DNA of 64,000 nt from JAGPCH01 sp039810605 (GCA_039810605.1 JBDHXH010000005.1:8888-72887), one strand, 5' to 3'; shown: positions 36,906 through 46,214, numbered from the stretch's first letter. Numbers and translations: made by a program. Notes: generated by a model from the sequence alone, not told the origin.

Positions 36906-37784
36906 TTAACGGTTAGATTCAAATCTATAGCCTAACGAAAGCAGCAATCCGGATTGAGAAATTTTCCAGAGGAAATCATTCTTATCGTAATTCACACTAA
37001 GGAGTTTTAATCCTGCCATTGCGTTCAGATGTTTTGTAATCCTAATTACTGTAGAACCCTGAAGCAGGTATGAAATCTTTGAAGATAATCCGTATCCTCC
37101 TACTTCAGCTTTGAGGTATGCAAACAACTTCTCGGAAAATTCATACAAAGTATAGACTCCAACAATCGGATCCACCCATGTTTTTGAATAGCTTACATTC
37201 AATTGAGGTTTGGTCTTTTCGGTGAAGTCAAGAGTATTGTCGGTTGACCATATTCGAGTGCCGGCGTAAATTGCATTAGAGACCTTCTGTCGTTTCAGCT
37301 TTGCATCATAGGCAAGGCACAGATCGGCGGAGAATAAAGTTGACTTTATTGACGCGTCCTTGTAACCTGAATTTTCAGGGACATAACATGAATATTTGAA
37401 TTGGACATAATCGAGACCATAAACGAATGCAATCTTCTTTACCTGAAGAAGACCTGTAAACGCAACACCATATTTCAGGTATTTAAGACCGTCAACAAAA
37501 TTATGACTGATTTTCGCAACGGGTGACTTTGATGTCTGACCTTGAAGTTCCATAGGCAATGCGGTTGAACCTGATATTGACTGAATCCAGATGTTAGCGT
37601 TAGCTGAAAAGGCAAACTTTGGCAAAGGGTCATAGCTGACCATTTGATTTGTAATTTTCTCAATTGAGATCCTTGGAACAATTTTAGATTTGTCTCCGGA
37701 GAAAAAACGATCAGCAACAATTTGCGCGCAACAAGTATTTGCAAAGAAAAAGAACATTACGAACTTTAGTAAATGGTTTTCCAT
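36906..37784 (-). CDS. Exported protein, probable outer-membrane beta-barrel
   Basis: A 292-residue protein from ATG 37784, chosen because it begins the signal peptide (MENHLLKFVMFFFFANTCCAQ); the frame runs on to 37835 without one. The mature part alternates short amphipathic strands rich in Y, F and G (GLKYLKYGVAFTGLLQVKK, YLKAEVGGYGLSSKISYLL, LLLSLGYRF), as in small outer-membrane barrels. It ends GYRFESNR rather than in an aromatic residue. No family is recognised. Confidence 0.65.
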   Translation of the reverse strand: MENHLLKFVMFFFFANTCCAQIVADRFFSGDKSKIVPRISIEKITNQMVSYDPLPKFAFSANANIWIQSISGSTALPMELQGQTSKSPVAKISHNFVDGLKYLKYGVAFTGLLQVKKIAFVYGLDYVQFKYSCYVPENSGYKDASIKSTLFSADLCLAYDAKLKRQKVSNAIYAGTRIWSTDNTLDFTEKTKPQLNVSYSKTWVDPIVGVYTLYEFSEKLFAYLKAEVGGYGLSSKISYLLQGSTVIRITKHLNAMAGLKLLSVNYDKNDFLWKISQSGLLLSLGYRFESNR

Positions 37785-38151
37785 CTGAAATATTTTTTTA
37801 ATATGGTAAAATACTATAAAATGAGGCGGTGGCATCCGGGGAGAAAATTCTTTTTGATTTTGAAATTATAACAAAATTTCGTGATATACTATACAGATGT
37901 TGTGAAAGCAGACAAACAAGTTCCAATTCCGTCCAAAACGATCTCTCCGAAAGTCAGATCAAAATTTTAGTTTCCGCTTTTCTTTTGAAAGATCAACTGG
38001 CAAAACTATGAGGAATTCTACATCATTCCGGTCAAAGACTTTCTTTAAAAATTTCTTGGGAATATGTCAAAAATTATGTTGATTTACAAAATGAAAATTG
38101 ATATTTTTAAATCTTTTCGCAAACTTCAGACTAAATAATTTTGCAGGGAAC
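37785..38151. other. Intergenic region ahead of tRNA cluster
   Basis: About 370 AT-rich bases that hold the candidate promoter of the tRNA-rpoBC cluster at 38114-38143. Nothing else is recognised; the 60-codon frame at 37829-38011 looks accidental. Confidence 0.5.
38114..38143 (+). promoter_or_regulatory. Promoter of the tRNA-rpmG-secE-nusG-rpl-rpoBC cluster
   Basis: An exact -7 element TAATTTTG at 38136-38143 is preceded at 18 bases by TTTT (38114-38117), one mismatch to the TTTG -33 element. The predicted start falls within a few bases of the tRNA-Tyr 5' end (38152). Confidence 0.55.
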
Positions 38152-38234
38152 GGGTAGGTAGCGAAGCGGTCAAACGCATCAGACTGTAAATCTGACGACA
38201 ATTGTCTTCGGAGGTTCGAATCCTTCCCTACCCA
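38152..38234 (+). tRNA. tRNA-Tyr (GTA)
   Basis: An 83-base class II tRNA. Acceptor arms GGGTAGG and CCTACCC pair fully. The anticodon loop is CTGTAAA with anticodon GTA, a long variable arm follows, and the T-loop is TTCGAATC. The discriminator is A and no CCA is encoded. Confidence 0.96.
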
Positions 38235-38333
38235 CTGAACTGAATTATGAGTATTCAATGTTCAACATATACGAAGGATAATTGTTTTTGCTGTTATCCG
38301 AACATTGGATATTATAAATTGGAGATTGAGTTT

Positions 38334-38406
38334 GCGGGAGTAACTCAGTTGGTAGAGTCACAGCCTTCCAAGCTGTTGGTCGCGGGTTCGAGTCCCGTCT
38401 CCCGCT
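38334..38406 (+). tRNA. tRNA-Gly (TCC)
   Basis: A 73-base tRNA. Acceptor arms GCGGGAG and CTCCCGC pair fully, the anticodon loop is CTTCCAA with anticodon TCC, and the T-arm is GCGGG/TTCGAGT/CCCGT. Discriminator T. Confidence 0.96.
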
Positions 38407-38502
38407 CAAGATTGATTATTGATTTAGGTTAGGATTAAGAGTTTTATGTTAACATGTAGTTTATTACGAAAACGTAAATCAAAAATAATTCATGATTTGT
38501 CT

Positions 38503-38575
<73 letters not shown>

Positions 38576-38674
38576 CGAAAGAGTTGAATGGATTTAACAA
38601 TCAGAAATTTTCATATCATAATCTTCAGCGATAAACAATCACCGAAGTTAGAGCTAAATTAAAATTCTAATTAA

Positions 38675-38848
38675 ATGGCGAAAGAAGGATCAAGAATAAA
38701 GATTAAACTTGTCAGTATTGAGGGACCTCACAAAGGCAAGTCGGTTTATGTAAGTACAAAGAACAGGATTAATTCCAAGGAAAGACTTGAGCGAAAGAAA
38801 TACTGTAAGTGGACCAAGCAGCACATTTTGCATCGTGAATCCAAATAA
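38675..38848 (+). CDS. rpmG: 50S ribosomal protein bL33
   Basis: A 57-residue ribosomal protein starting MAKEGSRIKIKLVSIEG and ending KYCKWTKQHILHRESK, the typical bL33 tail. Only one of the four zinc-ribbon cysteines remains (in KKYCKW), so this is the zinc-free form. It sits between tRNA-Thr and tRNA-Trp, directly upstream of secE-nusG, the classic place for rpmG. Confidence 0.93.
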   Translation: MAKEGSRIKIKLVSIEGPHKGKSVYVSTKNRINSKERLERKKYCKWTKQHILHRESK

Positions 38849-38856
38849 AATTTTTT

Positions 38857-38929
38857 GCGGGTGTAGCTCAATTGGTAGAGTAGCGGTCTCCAAAACCGTT
38901 GGTTGGGGGTTCGAGTCCCTCCTCCCGTG
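38857..38929 (+). tRNA. tRNA-Trp (CCA)
   Basis: A 73-base tRNA starting 8 bases after rpmG. Acceptor arms GCGGGTG and CTCCCGT pair apart from a T-T mismatch and an end G-T. Anticodon stem GCGGT/ACCGT with loop CTCCAAA gives anticodon CCA. The discriminator is G, as expected for tRNA-Trp. Confidence 0.94.
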
Positions 38930-38962
38930 CAGAACGGACAAAGCTAAAACAGATAATTTAAC

Positions 38963-39145
38963 ATGAAGGATAAGATAATAAATTTTTTTGCAGATATTTA
39001 CAAAGAGATGAAGAAGGTTTCCTGGCCAAAGAAGCAGGAGCTTATTGAATCTACGAAAGTTGTAATTATTACAATGATAATATCTGCTGTCATTGTCTAT
39101 GTAATTGACAAGGGCATCAGCGAATTGTTAAAGGCAATTTATTAA
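38963..39145 (+). CDS. secE: Preprotein translocase subunit SecE
   Basis: A 60-residue single-span SecE of the SecYEG channel. The amphipathic helix EMKKVSWPKKQELIESTKVV carries the conserved VSWP/K motif and is followed by one membrane helix (IITMIISAVIVYVID). Its stop overlaps the nusG start by one base (TAATG), so the two are translationally coupled. Confidence 0.96.
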   Translation: MKDKIINFFADIYKEMKKVSWPKKQELIESTKVVIITMIISAVIVYVIDKGISELLKAIY

Positions 39146-39783
39146 TGATTGACGAAAGCGAAAATAAAGAAATGGAAGAACAGAGGACAGAAGAGGAGGT
39201 CCTGGAAAAAGATTCCCACGAAGAGGAAACAGGAAATTTCAGGTGGTATGCAGTAAGGATTATTTCCGGACATGAGAATAAAGTTAAAGCCTATCTCGAT
39301 AATGAAATCAGAAACGAAAAGCTTGAGGACAGAGTAAGAAACGTATTGATCCCGCTTGAAAAAGTATTTGAAGTAAAGGGAGGCAAGAAAAAAGTGAAAT
39401 GGAAGAATTTCCTGCCGGGATATATTCTCATTGAAGCAGAACTTGACGATAAGATAAGAGATTTTATTTCGAAGACTCCTTCTATTATAAATATGGTCGG
39501 ATCAAAGAGCATTAAAGGGAAAAGACTGGAACCAATTCCTCTAAAAGCTTCCGAAGTCAAGAGAATAAAAGCAATACTCAATGAAGAAGGAGATGAGGAA
39601 AAACTCGATGTGCAGCTGAATGTCGGCGATCCTGTGAAAGTTACAAGCGGTCCGTTTAATAACTTCAGCGGTAATATACTCGAAGTAAATCTTGAAAAGC
39701 TTAAGGTCAAAGTGATGGTCAGTATTTTCGGAAGAAAGACTCCCATTGAACTTGAATTGACGCAAATAGAAAAAGAGAAATAG
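39145..39783 (+). CDS. nusG: Transcription termination/antitermination protein NusG
   Basis: A 212-residue NusG. An acidic N-terminal extension of about 30 residues precedes the NGN domain (RWYAVRIISGHENKVKAYL and FLPGYILIEAELDD). The C-terminal KOW domain is VGDPVKVTSGPFNNFSGNIL, which contacts NusE or Rho. It directly follows secE and precedes rplK by 66 bases. Confidence 0.96.
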   Translation: MIDESENKEMEEQRTEEEVLEKDSHEEETGNFRWYAVRIISGHENKVKAYLDNEIRNEKLEDRVRNVLIPLEKVFEVKGGKKKVKWKNFLPGYILIEAELDDKIRDFISKTPSIINMVGSKSIKGKRLEPIPLKASEVKRIKAILNEEGDEEKLDVQLNVGDPVKVTSGPFNNFSGNILEVNLEKLKVKVMVSIFGRKTPIELELTQIEKEK

Positions 39784-39849
39784 TTCGTTCTGAATTTTTG
39801 ACAAAAAAAATATTTATAACAGAAAATTATAACTGACAATTAAAATAGT

Positions 39850-40275
39850 ATGGCAAAGAAGATAACCGGTTTTGTAAAATTGCAGATACCTGCCGGTCAG
39901 GCAACAATGGCTCCGCCTGTTGGTCCGGCTCTCGGACAAAGAGGCGTGAACGGAATGGAGTTCTGCAAGCAGTTCAACGCCAGAACACAAGACAAAAAGG
40001 GATTAATAATTCCAGTTGTTATTACAGTTTATTCGGACAAGTCATTTACATTCATAACTAAGACACCGCCGGCGGCTGTGCTTTTGATAAAGGCAGCGGG
40101 AATTGAAAAAGGCTCCGGGGTACCTAATAAGACTAAAGTCGGCAAGGTTACAAAGAAGCAGTTAAAAGAAATTGCGGAAACTAAGATGCCGGACCTGAAT
40201 GTGCATGATGTAGATGCGGCAATGAGCATGGTTGCAGGCACGGCGAGAAGTATGGGATTAACTGTCGAAAACTAA
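39850..40275 (+). CDS. rplK: 50S ribosomal protein uL11
   Basis: A 141-residue L11 with the proline-rich N-terminal LQIPAGQATMAPPVGPALGQRGVN and the rRNA-binding C-terminal domain (MPDLNVHDVDAAMSMVAGTARSMG). L11 forms the GTPase-associated centre with 23S rRNA. First gene of the rplKAJL run. Confidence 0.97.
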   Translation: MAKKITGFVKLQIPAGQATMAPPVGPALGQRGVNGMEFCKQFNARTQDKKGLIIPVVITVYSDKSFTFITKTPPAAVLLIKAAGIEKGSGVPNKTKVGKVTKKQLKEIAETKMPDLNVHDVDAAMSMVAGTARSMGLTVEN

Positions 40276-40302
40276 ATCTGAAATTCAAATATTTTTTACA
40301 AA

Positions 40303-41007
40303 ATGAAATTAACAAAGAAACAAAAAGAAATCGTGAAGAAGGTTGATACTGTAAAGGAGTACAGTATTTCCGAAGCAGTATCAAAGTTGAAGCAGAGTCC
40401 TGTTGCCAAGTTTGATGAGTCCGTTGACATTGCAGTAAGGCTCGGGGTTGATCCGAAGCATGCCGATCAGGTAGTCAGAGGAACGGTTTCGTTGCCGCAT
40501 GGAACAGGCAAGAGTGTCAGAGTGCTTGTCATTGCAAAGCCGGAAAAGCAGCAGGAAGCAAGAGATGCCGGTGCAGATCATGTGGGCTTTGAGGATTACA
40601 TGAAAAAGATACAGGAAGGTTGGACAGACATTGATGTGATAATTGCCGCGCCGGATACAATGAGCGAGCTTGGAAAAATCGGAAAGGTACTCGGACCGAG
40701 AGGTTTGATGCCAAATCCAAAGAGCGGAACTGTTACGCCTAATGTCGGACAAGCAGTGAAGGAGGTCAAGGCAGGTAAGATTGATTTCAGAGTTGACAAG
40801 AGCGGGATTGTACATTCAATAGTCGGAAAGATTTCATTTGATGAAGGTAAGATTAAGGATAATGTAACAGCGTTCCTTAATATGATTATAAAATTAAAAC
40901 CTGCGGCAGCAAAGGGAACATATATAAAGAGCATAACGATTTCAACGACGATGGGACCCGGGATAAAGATTGACAAGAATGCAGCGGCTTTGAAACCCGC
41001 GGCTTAA
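40303..41007 (+). CDS. rplA: 50S ribosomal protein uL1
   Basis: A 234-residue L1 of the ribosomal stalk. Conserved segments are FDESVDIAVRLGVDPKHADQ, GTVSLPHGTGK and LGPRGLMPNPKSGTVT. L1 often represses its own operon by binding the mRNA, but no clear copy of its site was found. It follows rplK by 27 bases. Confidence 0.97.
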   Translation: MKLTKKQKEIVKKVDTVKEYSISEAVSKLKQSPVAKFDESVDIAVRLGVDPKHADQVVRGTVSLPHGTGKSVRVLVIAKPEKQQEARDAGADHVGFEDYMKKIQEGWTDIDVIIAAPDTMSELGKIGKVLGPRGLMPNPKSGTVTPNVGQAVKEVKAGKIDFRVDKSGIVHSIVGKISFDEGKIKDNVTAFLNMIIKLKPAAAKGTYIKSITISTTMGPGIKIDKNAAALKPAA

Positions 41008-41053
41008 GTTTCATAACAAGAAAGAATTTACGCACTCAATAGAATAAATAAGT

Positions 41054-41071
41054 CTGCCCCGCTTCAGGCAG
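41054..41071. repeat. Small GC-rich inverted repeat between rplA and rplJ
   Basis: CTGCC and GGCAG arms around 8 bases, in the 99-base gap before rplJ. The gap is where L10 leaders usually lie, but no kink-turn could be supported. The arms match those at 5991-6020. Confidence 0.35.
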
Positions 41072-41106
41072 GCGAACAAAAGCATTTCTAAATTAATTGA
41101 TCCTTT

Positions 41107-41640
41107 ATGAATAAAGAACAAAAGGCAGAGTCAGTTCAGGAGATTAAAGAACTTATAGAATCTTCTGAAGCCATGTATTTTACGGACTTTGCTGGACTGA
41201 CTGTCGAGCAGGTTAATGAATTGAGGAAGGAATTTTACAAGGCTGAAATCAAGTACAAAGTAGTCAAGAACACATTGACTGCGCGTGCTTTGAAGGAAAC
41301 AGAAAAATATTCTTCTCATACAGAGAAATTAATTGAGATACTCAACGGTCCTACCGGGATAGTTTTTGCTTCAAAAGATCCTGTAGCTCCGGCAAAGATT
41401 CTGAAGAAATTTGCGGACAAAGTTGAAAAACCAAAGCTCAAGATTGCAGTTGTAGAAAATGAGATTTATGACTCAAAGAAACTGGGCACGCTCGCATCGC
41501 TGCCGACAAGAGAGGAAGTCATTGCAGGAATTCTGGGTTCACTGAATTCCCCGGCTTCAGGAATTGTTGGATCTATAAATGCGGTAATGAGAGATTTGTT
41601 CAGTGTTATTGAGGAAGTAGCGAGGAAGAAAGCTGCTTAA
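41107..41640 (+). CDS. rplJ: 50S ribosomal protein uL10
   Basis: A 177-residue L10, the base of the L7/L12 stalk. The N-terminal rRNA-binding domain contains YFTDFAGLTVEQVNELR and YKVVKNTLTARAL. The C-terminal helix (SGIVGSINAVMRDLFSVIEEVARKK) is where L7/L12 dimers dock. Confidence 0.96.
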   Translation: MNKEQKAESVQEIKELIESSEAMYFTDFAGLTVEQVNELRKEFYKAEIKYKVVKNTLTARALKETEKYSSHTEKLIEILNGPTGIVFASKDPVAPAKILKKFADKVEKPKLKIAVVENEIYDSKKLGTLASLPTREEVIAGILGSLNSPASGIVGSINAVMRDLFSVIEEVARKKAA

Positions 41641-41693
41641 ACACTTTTAAAAGAAACTTTTTAAATTAAAAATTAATTACAAAGGATAGTAAA

Positions 41694-42068
41694 ATGTCAG
41701 TACAAGAATTAGCAGATCAAATCGGAGAATTAACACTCACACAAGCTTCGGAATTAAAGAAAATACTCGAAGACAGATTCGGAGTAACTGCTGCGGCTCC
41801 AATGATGGTTGCCGGAGGCTCACCGACAGGCGCTGCAACTGCACCTGCAGAAGAGCAGACCGAATTTACGGTTGTATTAGCTGATGCAGGAGCACAGAAG
41901 ATTAATGTTATCAAAGCAGTAAAGAATGCGACGGGATTAGGATTGACCGAGGCGAAAGCATTAGTAGAGAGTGCGCCGAAACCTATTAAGGAAAACATTT
42001 CAAAAGCCGATGCAGAAAAACTTAAATCAGAGCTCGAAGCTGCAGGCGCGAAAGTAGAAATAAAGTAA
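41694..42068 (+). CDS. rplL: 50S ribosomal protein bL12 (L7/L12)
   Basis: A 124-residue L7/L12. The N-terminal dimerisation helix is followed by an alanine-rich hinge (TAAAPMMVAGGSPTGAATAP) and the C-terminal factor-binding domain (KTEFTVVL-type segment, KINVIKAVKNATGLGLTEAKALVE). It recruits translation GTPases. An attenuator-like hairpin follows before rpoB. Confidence 0.97.
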   Translation: MSVQELADQIGELTLTQASELKKILEDRFGVTAAAPMMVAGGSPTGAATAPAEEQTEFTVVLADAGAQKINVIKAVKNATGLGLTEAKALVESAPKPIKENISKADAEKLKSELEAAGAKVEIK

Positions 42069-42134
42069 TAAAAGTTACATCAACTCTTAAAAGCAATCTT
42101 TTACAATCAAAATATTTTTTTAAATATTGAATGG

Positions 42135-42172
42135 TCCCGGCAAATTTTGTTGTCGGGATTGTTCATTAAATT
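42135..42172 (+). terminator. Attenuator-like hairpin between rplL and rpoB
   Basis: TCCCGGCAA (42135-42143) pairs with TTGTCGGGA (42150-42158), one G-U pair and a 6-base loop, followed by a T-rich stretch (TTGTTCATTAAATTTT). It lies at the rplL-rpoB junction where partial termination is known in other bacteria. It also lies inside the longest possible rpoB frame, favouring a start downstream of it. Confidence 0.65.
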
Positions 42173-42186
42173 TTAGGGTAAAAAAA

Positions 42187-45100
42187 TTGGAAAGAAAAGA
42201 AGTAAACCTGAAGTTAGAACCATTGAGCAGCAAGAACAAGAGGTTAACATTCGCAAAGACGTCCATACGACATGACCCGCCGGATCTGCTTAACGTTCAG
42301 ATTCAATCATACAAAGATTTTTTGCAGGAGGACGTTCCTGCGAGCAAAAGGAAGTCACAGGGGCTTCAGAAAGTATTTGAAGATAATTTCCCGATCTCTG
42401 ATTCACGCGAGACAGCAATTCTTGAATTTGTGGATTATTATCTTGAGAAGCCGCATTACTCTGTTATAGAATGTCAGGAGCAGGGATTGACGTATGCTGT
42501 TCAGGTGAAGGCAAGGTTAAGACTTTCCACAAAACCGAATGCTGCGGCAAAGGAATACAATTATACAATAGAAAACGATGTGTATCTCGGAAATCTTCCC
42601 TACATGACACCGCGAGGAAGTTTCATAATTAATGGAGCCGAAAGAGCAATCGTAAGTCAGCTTCACAGATCTCCGGGAGTAGTTTTCAGCGAATCCATTC
42701 ATGCAAACGGTACGAAGCTTTATTCAGCAAGGGTCATTCCTTTCAGAGGTTCATGGGTTGAATTTACCACAGACATAAATAATCTGCTTTATGCATACAT
42801 TGACAGAAAGAAGAAATTTTATTTTTCAACATTGCTTAAAGCTCTGGGATTAGCGGAGCATGTTCAGATGCTGGACTTGTTTGGGCTTGTTGAAACCGTG
42901 AAGGTTAATGATAAGAATTATCTTGATTATGTCGGTAGAAGAGTCGTGGAAAACGTTGTAAACAAAGAGACAGGTGATGATGCAGGTATTACGGAAAATA
43001 CTTTGTTGACTGATGAGCAATTAGTGAGCATAGTAAATTCAAAAGTTAAAGAGTTAAAACTTTTGAAGAAGGATTGCACTGACGGTGAAGTAATCATTTA
43101 TAATACCATAATGAGCGATGACGATGAGGCAAATCTGCTGCTGGAGAAGGCATCCGAAACGCCGAAGGATAAGAAGTCTGCCGCAGCGCTTGCCGAATCT
43201 GAAGCAGAGAATGCGAGGAGCTACATTGAAAAATTATTTTTCAATCCGAAGAAATATGATCTGGGCAGTGTCGGCAGATATAAGATAAATTACAAACTCG
43301 GTACAAACATTGATCCGCACATAACTATTCTTACGCAGGAAGACATTGTTTACATTATAAACTATATGAGGGATCTTGTTGACGGCAATAAGGAGGTTGA
43401 CGACATTGATCATTTGGGAAACAGGAGAGTCAGGACAGTTAATGAACAGTTGTCTGCTCAATTTTCGCTTGGACTTTCGAGAATGTCAAGGACCATCCGC
43501 GACAAGATGAGCATTCACGATGAGGAGAATCTGATGCCTTCCAAGCTTATCAGCGCAAGACCGGTTACGAGTGCGCTTGCATCGTTTTTCGGAACGAGCC
43601 AGCTTTCACAGTTTATGGATCAGACAAATCCGCTTGCAGAGATGACGCATAAGAGAAGGATCAGCGCTTTGGGACCAGGAGGACTTTCAAGGGAGAGAGC
43701 AGGATTTGAAGTTCGGGACGTTCACTACACTCATTATGGAAGGTTGTGTCCGATTGAAACGCCTGAAGGACCGAACATCGGGCTCATATCGTCACTTTGC
43801 ATACATTCAAGAGTGAACGATCTTGGTTTCATTGAAACTCCTTACAGAAAAGTTGAGAACGGAAAAGTATTGGATACGATTGAGTATTTGTCAGCGGAGA
43901 AGGAGAACTTTTTCAAAATTGCTCAGGCAAATGAGCCTGTTGATGGCAGGGGAAAGTTTTTGAATGACAGGATAAAGGGGAGATTCAAAGGAGACTTTCC
44001 TTTATTCAAGCCTGAAGAAATTGATTACATGGACGTAGCGACGAATCAGATCGTGAGTGCCGCTGCGGCATTGATCCCCTTCCTTGAGCATGATGATGCT
44101 AACAGAGCATTGATGGGAAGCAATATGCAGAGACAAGCAGTTCCACTTCTTCGTCCTGAATCACCGGTAGTAGGAACAGGCTTTGAGGAGATAGTTGCAA
44201 GAGATTCAAGAACGATGCTTGCAGCAGAAGCAGACGGAGTTGTCGAGTATGTTTCCGGAGACAAGATAATAGTTAGGTATAACATAAGAGAAGATTCCGA
44301 AGAAAGTTTGTTGAGTTTTGTGGACAAGAGACTTGTTGAGTATCAGCTCGTGAAATTTTTGAGAACGAATCAGGATACTTCGATTAATCAAAGACCGATA
44401 GTTGTTGAAGGTCAAAGAGTAAAGAAAGGTGACATACTTGCCGACGGATCTTCGACACAGCAGGGTGAACTTGCGCTTGGAAGAAATGTTCTGGTTGCAT
44501 TTATGCCCTGGAGAGGATATAATTTTGAGGATGCGATTATCATAAGCGAGAAGCTTGTTGCCGATGACGTTTATACTTCGATACACATTGAAGAATTCAG
44601 TCTTGAAGTAAGAGATACGAAGCGCGGTGAAGAAGAGCTTACGAAAGAAATTCCGAACGTTAGCGAAGAAGCAACCAAGGATCTTGATGAAAACGGTGTA
44701 GTAAGGATTGGGGCAGAAGTGAAGGAGAGTGATATACTCATCGGAAAAGTTACCCCGAAAGGCGAAACCGAGCCGACACCGGAAGAGAAGCTGCTTCGAG
44801 CAATATTCGGAGACAAGGCAGGCGACGTTAAAGATGCATCACTGAAGGCACCTCCGGGACTGAAGGGGATTGTCATTAACAAGAAATTATTTTCGAGAAA
44901 GACGCGTGATACGGAAAGCAAGCGCGACGAGAAAAGGAGAATAGACAAATATGAAGCAGAGAGAAAGAAAGAGCTCAAAGATTTGAATTCAAAGATCGTC
45001 GAGAAGTTTGACATACTGCTTGAGGGAAAAGAGTCGAGAGGTTTGAGAGATAAGAAGGGAGCGATGATTTTGAAGAGTGGAGCCGTGTTTAAGAAAAATT

Positions 45101-46026
45101 ATTTTGCGAATCTCCTGGAAAACGAAGGCTACGTACTTTCGGATTTTGATTATGAGAATAGCTGGTCTGAAAGCACAAAAGCAAATTCGCTCATTCCGGA
45201 TATTTACAGAAACTATACATTCAAGCAAAATGAAATTGAAGAGCGATACAAGAGGTTAAAGGACAAAGTTAAGCTCGGAGATGAATTGCCGACAGGCGTG
45301 GTGAAACTTGCCAAGGTTTATGTAGCGAAGAAGAGAAAACTTTCTGTCGGAGACAAGATGGCGGGAAGACATGGTAACAAAGGTGTTGTCGCAAAGATTG
45401 TTCCGCAGGAGGATATGCCTTTCCTTCCGGATGGAACTCCTGTTGATATTGTATTGAATCCGCTTGGTGTTCCTTCGAGAATGAATATCGGACAGCTTTA
45501 TGAAACAGCGCTTGGCTGGGCAGCGGAGAGACTCGGATTGAAATTTGCGACACCGATATTTGACGGAGCAACGGTTGACGAGATAATGGACACTTTGGAG
45601 AAGGCAGGATTGAGCAACAATTCAAGGACTGATTTGTATGACGGAAAGACCGGTGAGAAATTTGACCAGAAGGTTACCGTCGGATACATCTACATCATGA
45701 AACTTTCTCACCTTGTTGATGATAAAATTCATGCAAGGTCAATCGGACCATACTCGCTGATAACGCAGCAGCCACTTGGCGGAAAAGCGCAGTTTGGCGG
45801 ACAAAGATTTGGTGAGATGGAATGCTGGGCATTGCAAGGTTACGGCGCAGCTAACATACTTCAAGAGATGCTTACATATAAGAGCGATGATGTGAACGGA
45901 AGGAGCAAAGTTTACGAGGCGATTATCAAAGGAGATAATCTTCCGGAGCCCGGCGTACCGGAATCATTCAATGTATTGCTGAAAGAACTTCAGGGATTGT
46001 GTCTTGATATTAATCTGGATGAATAA
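42187..46026 (+). CDS. rpoB: DNA-directed RNA polymerase subunit beta
   Basis: RNA polymerase beta subunit, 1279 residues from TTG 42187. The frame is open to a TTG at 42127, but the first 20 codons of that version overlap the attenuator hairpin. The rifampicin-binding region is visible (FFGTSQLSQFMDQTNPLAEM, then THKRRISALGPGGLSRERAG), matching sensitive enzymes except alanine where most have serine (E. coli 522). The catalytic-side motifs EGPNIGLISSL, GDKMAGRHGNKGVVAKI and QQPLGGKAQFGGQRFGEMEC are intact. It is followed by rpoC after 188 bases. Confidence 0.96.
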   Translation: MERKEVNLKLEPLSSKNKRLTFAKTSIRHDPPDLLNVQIQSYKDFLQEDVPASKRKSQGLQKVFEDNFPISDSRETAILEFVDYYLEKPHYSVIECQEQGLTYAVQVKARLRLSTKPNAAAKEYNYTIENDVYLGNLPYMTPRGSFIINGAERAIVSQLHRSPGVVFSESIHANGTKLYSARVIPFRGSWVEFTTDINNLLYAYIDRKKKFYFSTLLKALGLAEHVQMLDLFGLVETVKVNDKNYLDYVGRRVVENVVNKETGDDAGITENTLLTDEQLVSIVNSKVKELKLLKKDCTDGEVIIYNTIMSDDDEANLLLEKASETPKDKKSAAALAESEAENARSYIEKLFFNPKKYDLGSVGRYKINYKLGTNIDPHITILTQEDIVYIINYMRDLVDGNKEVDDIDHLGNRRVRTVNEQLSAQFSLGLSRMSRTIRDKMSIHDEENLMPSKLISARPVTSALASFFGTSQLSQFMDQTNPLAEMTHKRRISALGPGGLSRERAGFEVRDVHYTHYGRLCPIETPEGPNIGLISSLCIHSRVNDLGFIETPYRKVENGKVLDTIEYLSAEKENFFKIAQANEPVDGRGKFLNDRIKGRFKGDFPLFKPEEIDYMDVATNQIVSAAAALIPFLEHDDANRALMGSNMQRQAVPLLRPESPVVGTGFEEIVARDSRTMLAAEADGVVEYVSGDKIIVRYNIREDSEESLLSFVDKRLVEYQLVKFLRTNQDTSINQRPIVVEGQRVKKGDILADGSSTQQGELALGRNVLVAFMPWRGYNFEDAIIISEKLVADDVYTSIHIEEFSLEVRDTKRGEEELTKEIPNVSEEATKDLDENGVVRIGAEVKESDILIGKVTPKGETEPTPEEKLLRAIFGDKAGDVKDASLKAPPGLKGIVINKKLFSRKTRDTESKRDEKRRIDKYEAERKKELKDLNSKIVEKFDILLEGKESRGLRDKKGAMILKSGAVFKKNYFANLLENEGYVLSDFDYENSWSESTKANSLIPDIYRNYTFKQNEIEERYKRLKDKVKLGDELPTGVVKLAKVYVAKKRKLSVGDKMAGRHGNKGVVAKIVPQEDMPFLPDGTPVDIVLNPLGVPSRMNIGQLYETALGWAAERLGLKFATPIFDGATVDEIMDTLEKAGLSNNSRTDLYDGKTGEKFDQKVTVGYIYIMKLSHLVDDKIHARSIGPYSLITQQPLGGKAQFGGQRFGEMECWALQGYGAANILQEMLTYKSDDVNGRSKVYEAIIKGDNLPEPGVPESFNVLLKELQGLCLDINLDE

Positions 46027-46214
46027 GAATAGGTCTCGGTGTTTTGATAAAAGATGACAACTTTGTCTACGAAATTTATGATTTTGAAATCGCAGCAAAA
46101 AGTTTAATTCATTCAATAAGCAATTTTAGAAAATATTTTAATAACAGATATCAGGGTTGTCTGAAGCTTTGAGACAGTCCGAGTGCAAATAAAAACAAAA
46201 AGAGGTCAAGGAAA

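Noticed and set aside
36644..36916. Possible 90-residue plus-strand gene
   Set aside because: No recognisable domain, no ribosome-binding site, and it overlaps the end of the neighbouring real gene.
37829..38011. Possible 60-residue gene before the tRNAs
   Set aside because: It begins inside the alternative start region of the minus-strand gene and shows no conserved features.
39291..39839. 182-codon frame opposite nusG
   Set aside because: Shadow frame; nusG is unmistakable on the other strand.
41008..41106. Ribosomal protein L10 leader RNA
   Set aside because: The position is right, but the 99-base gap shows only a 5-base stem and no recognisable kink-turn.
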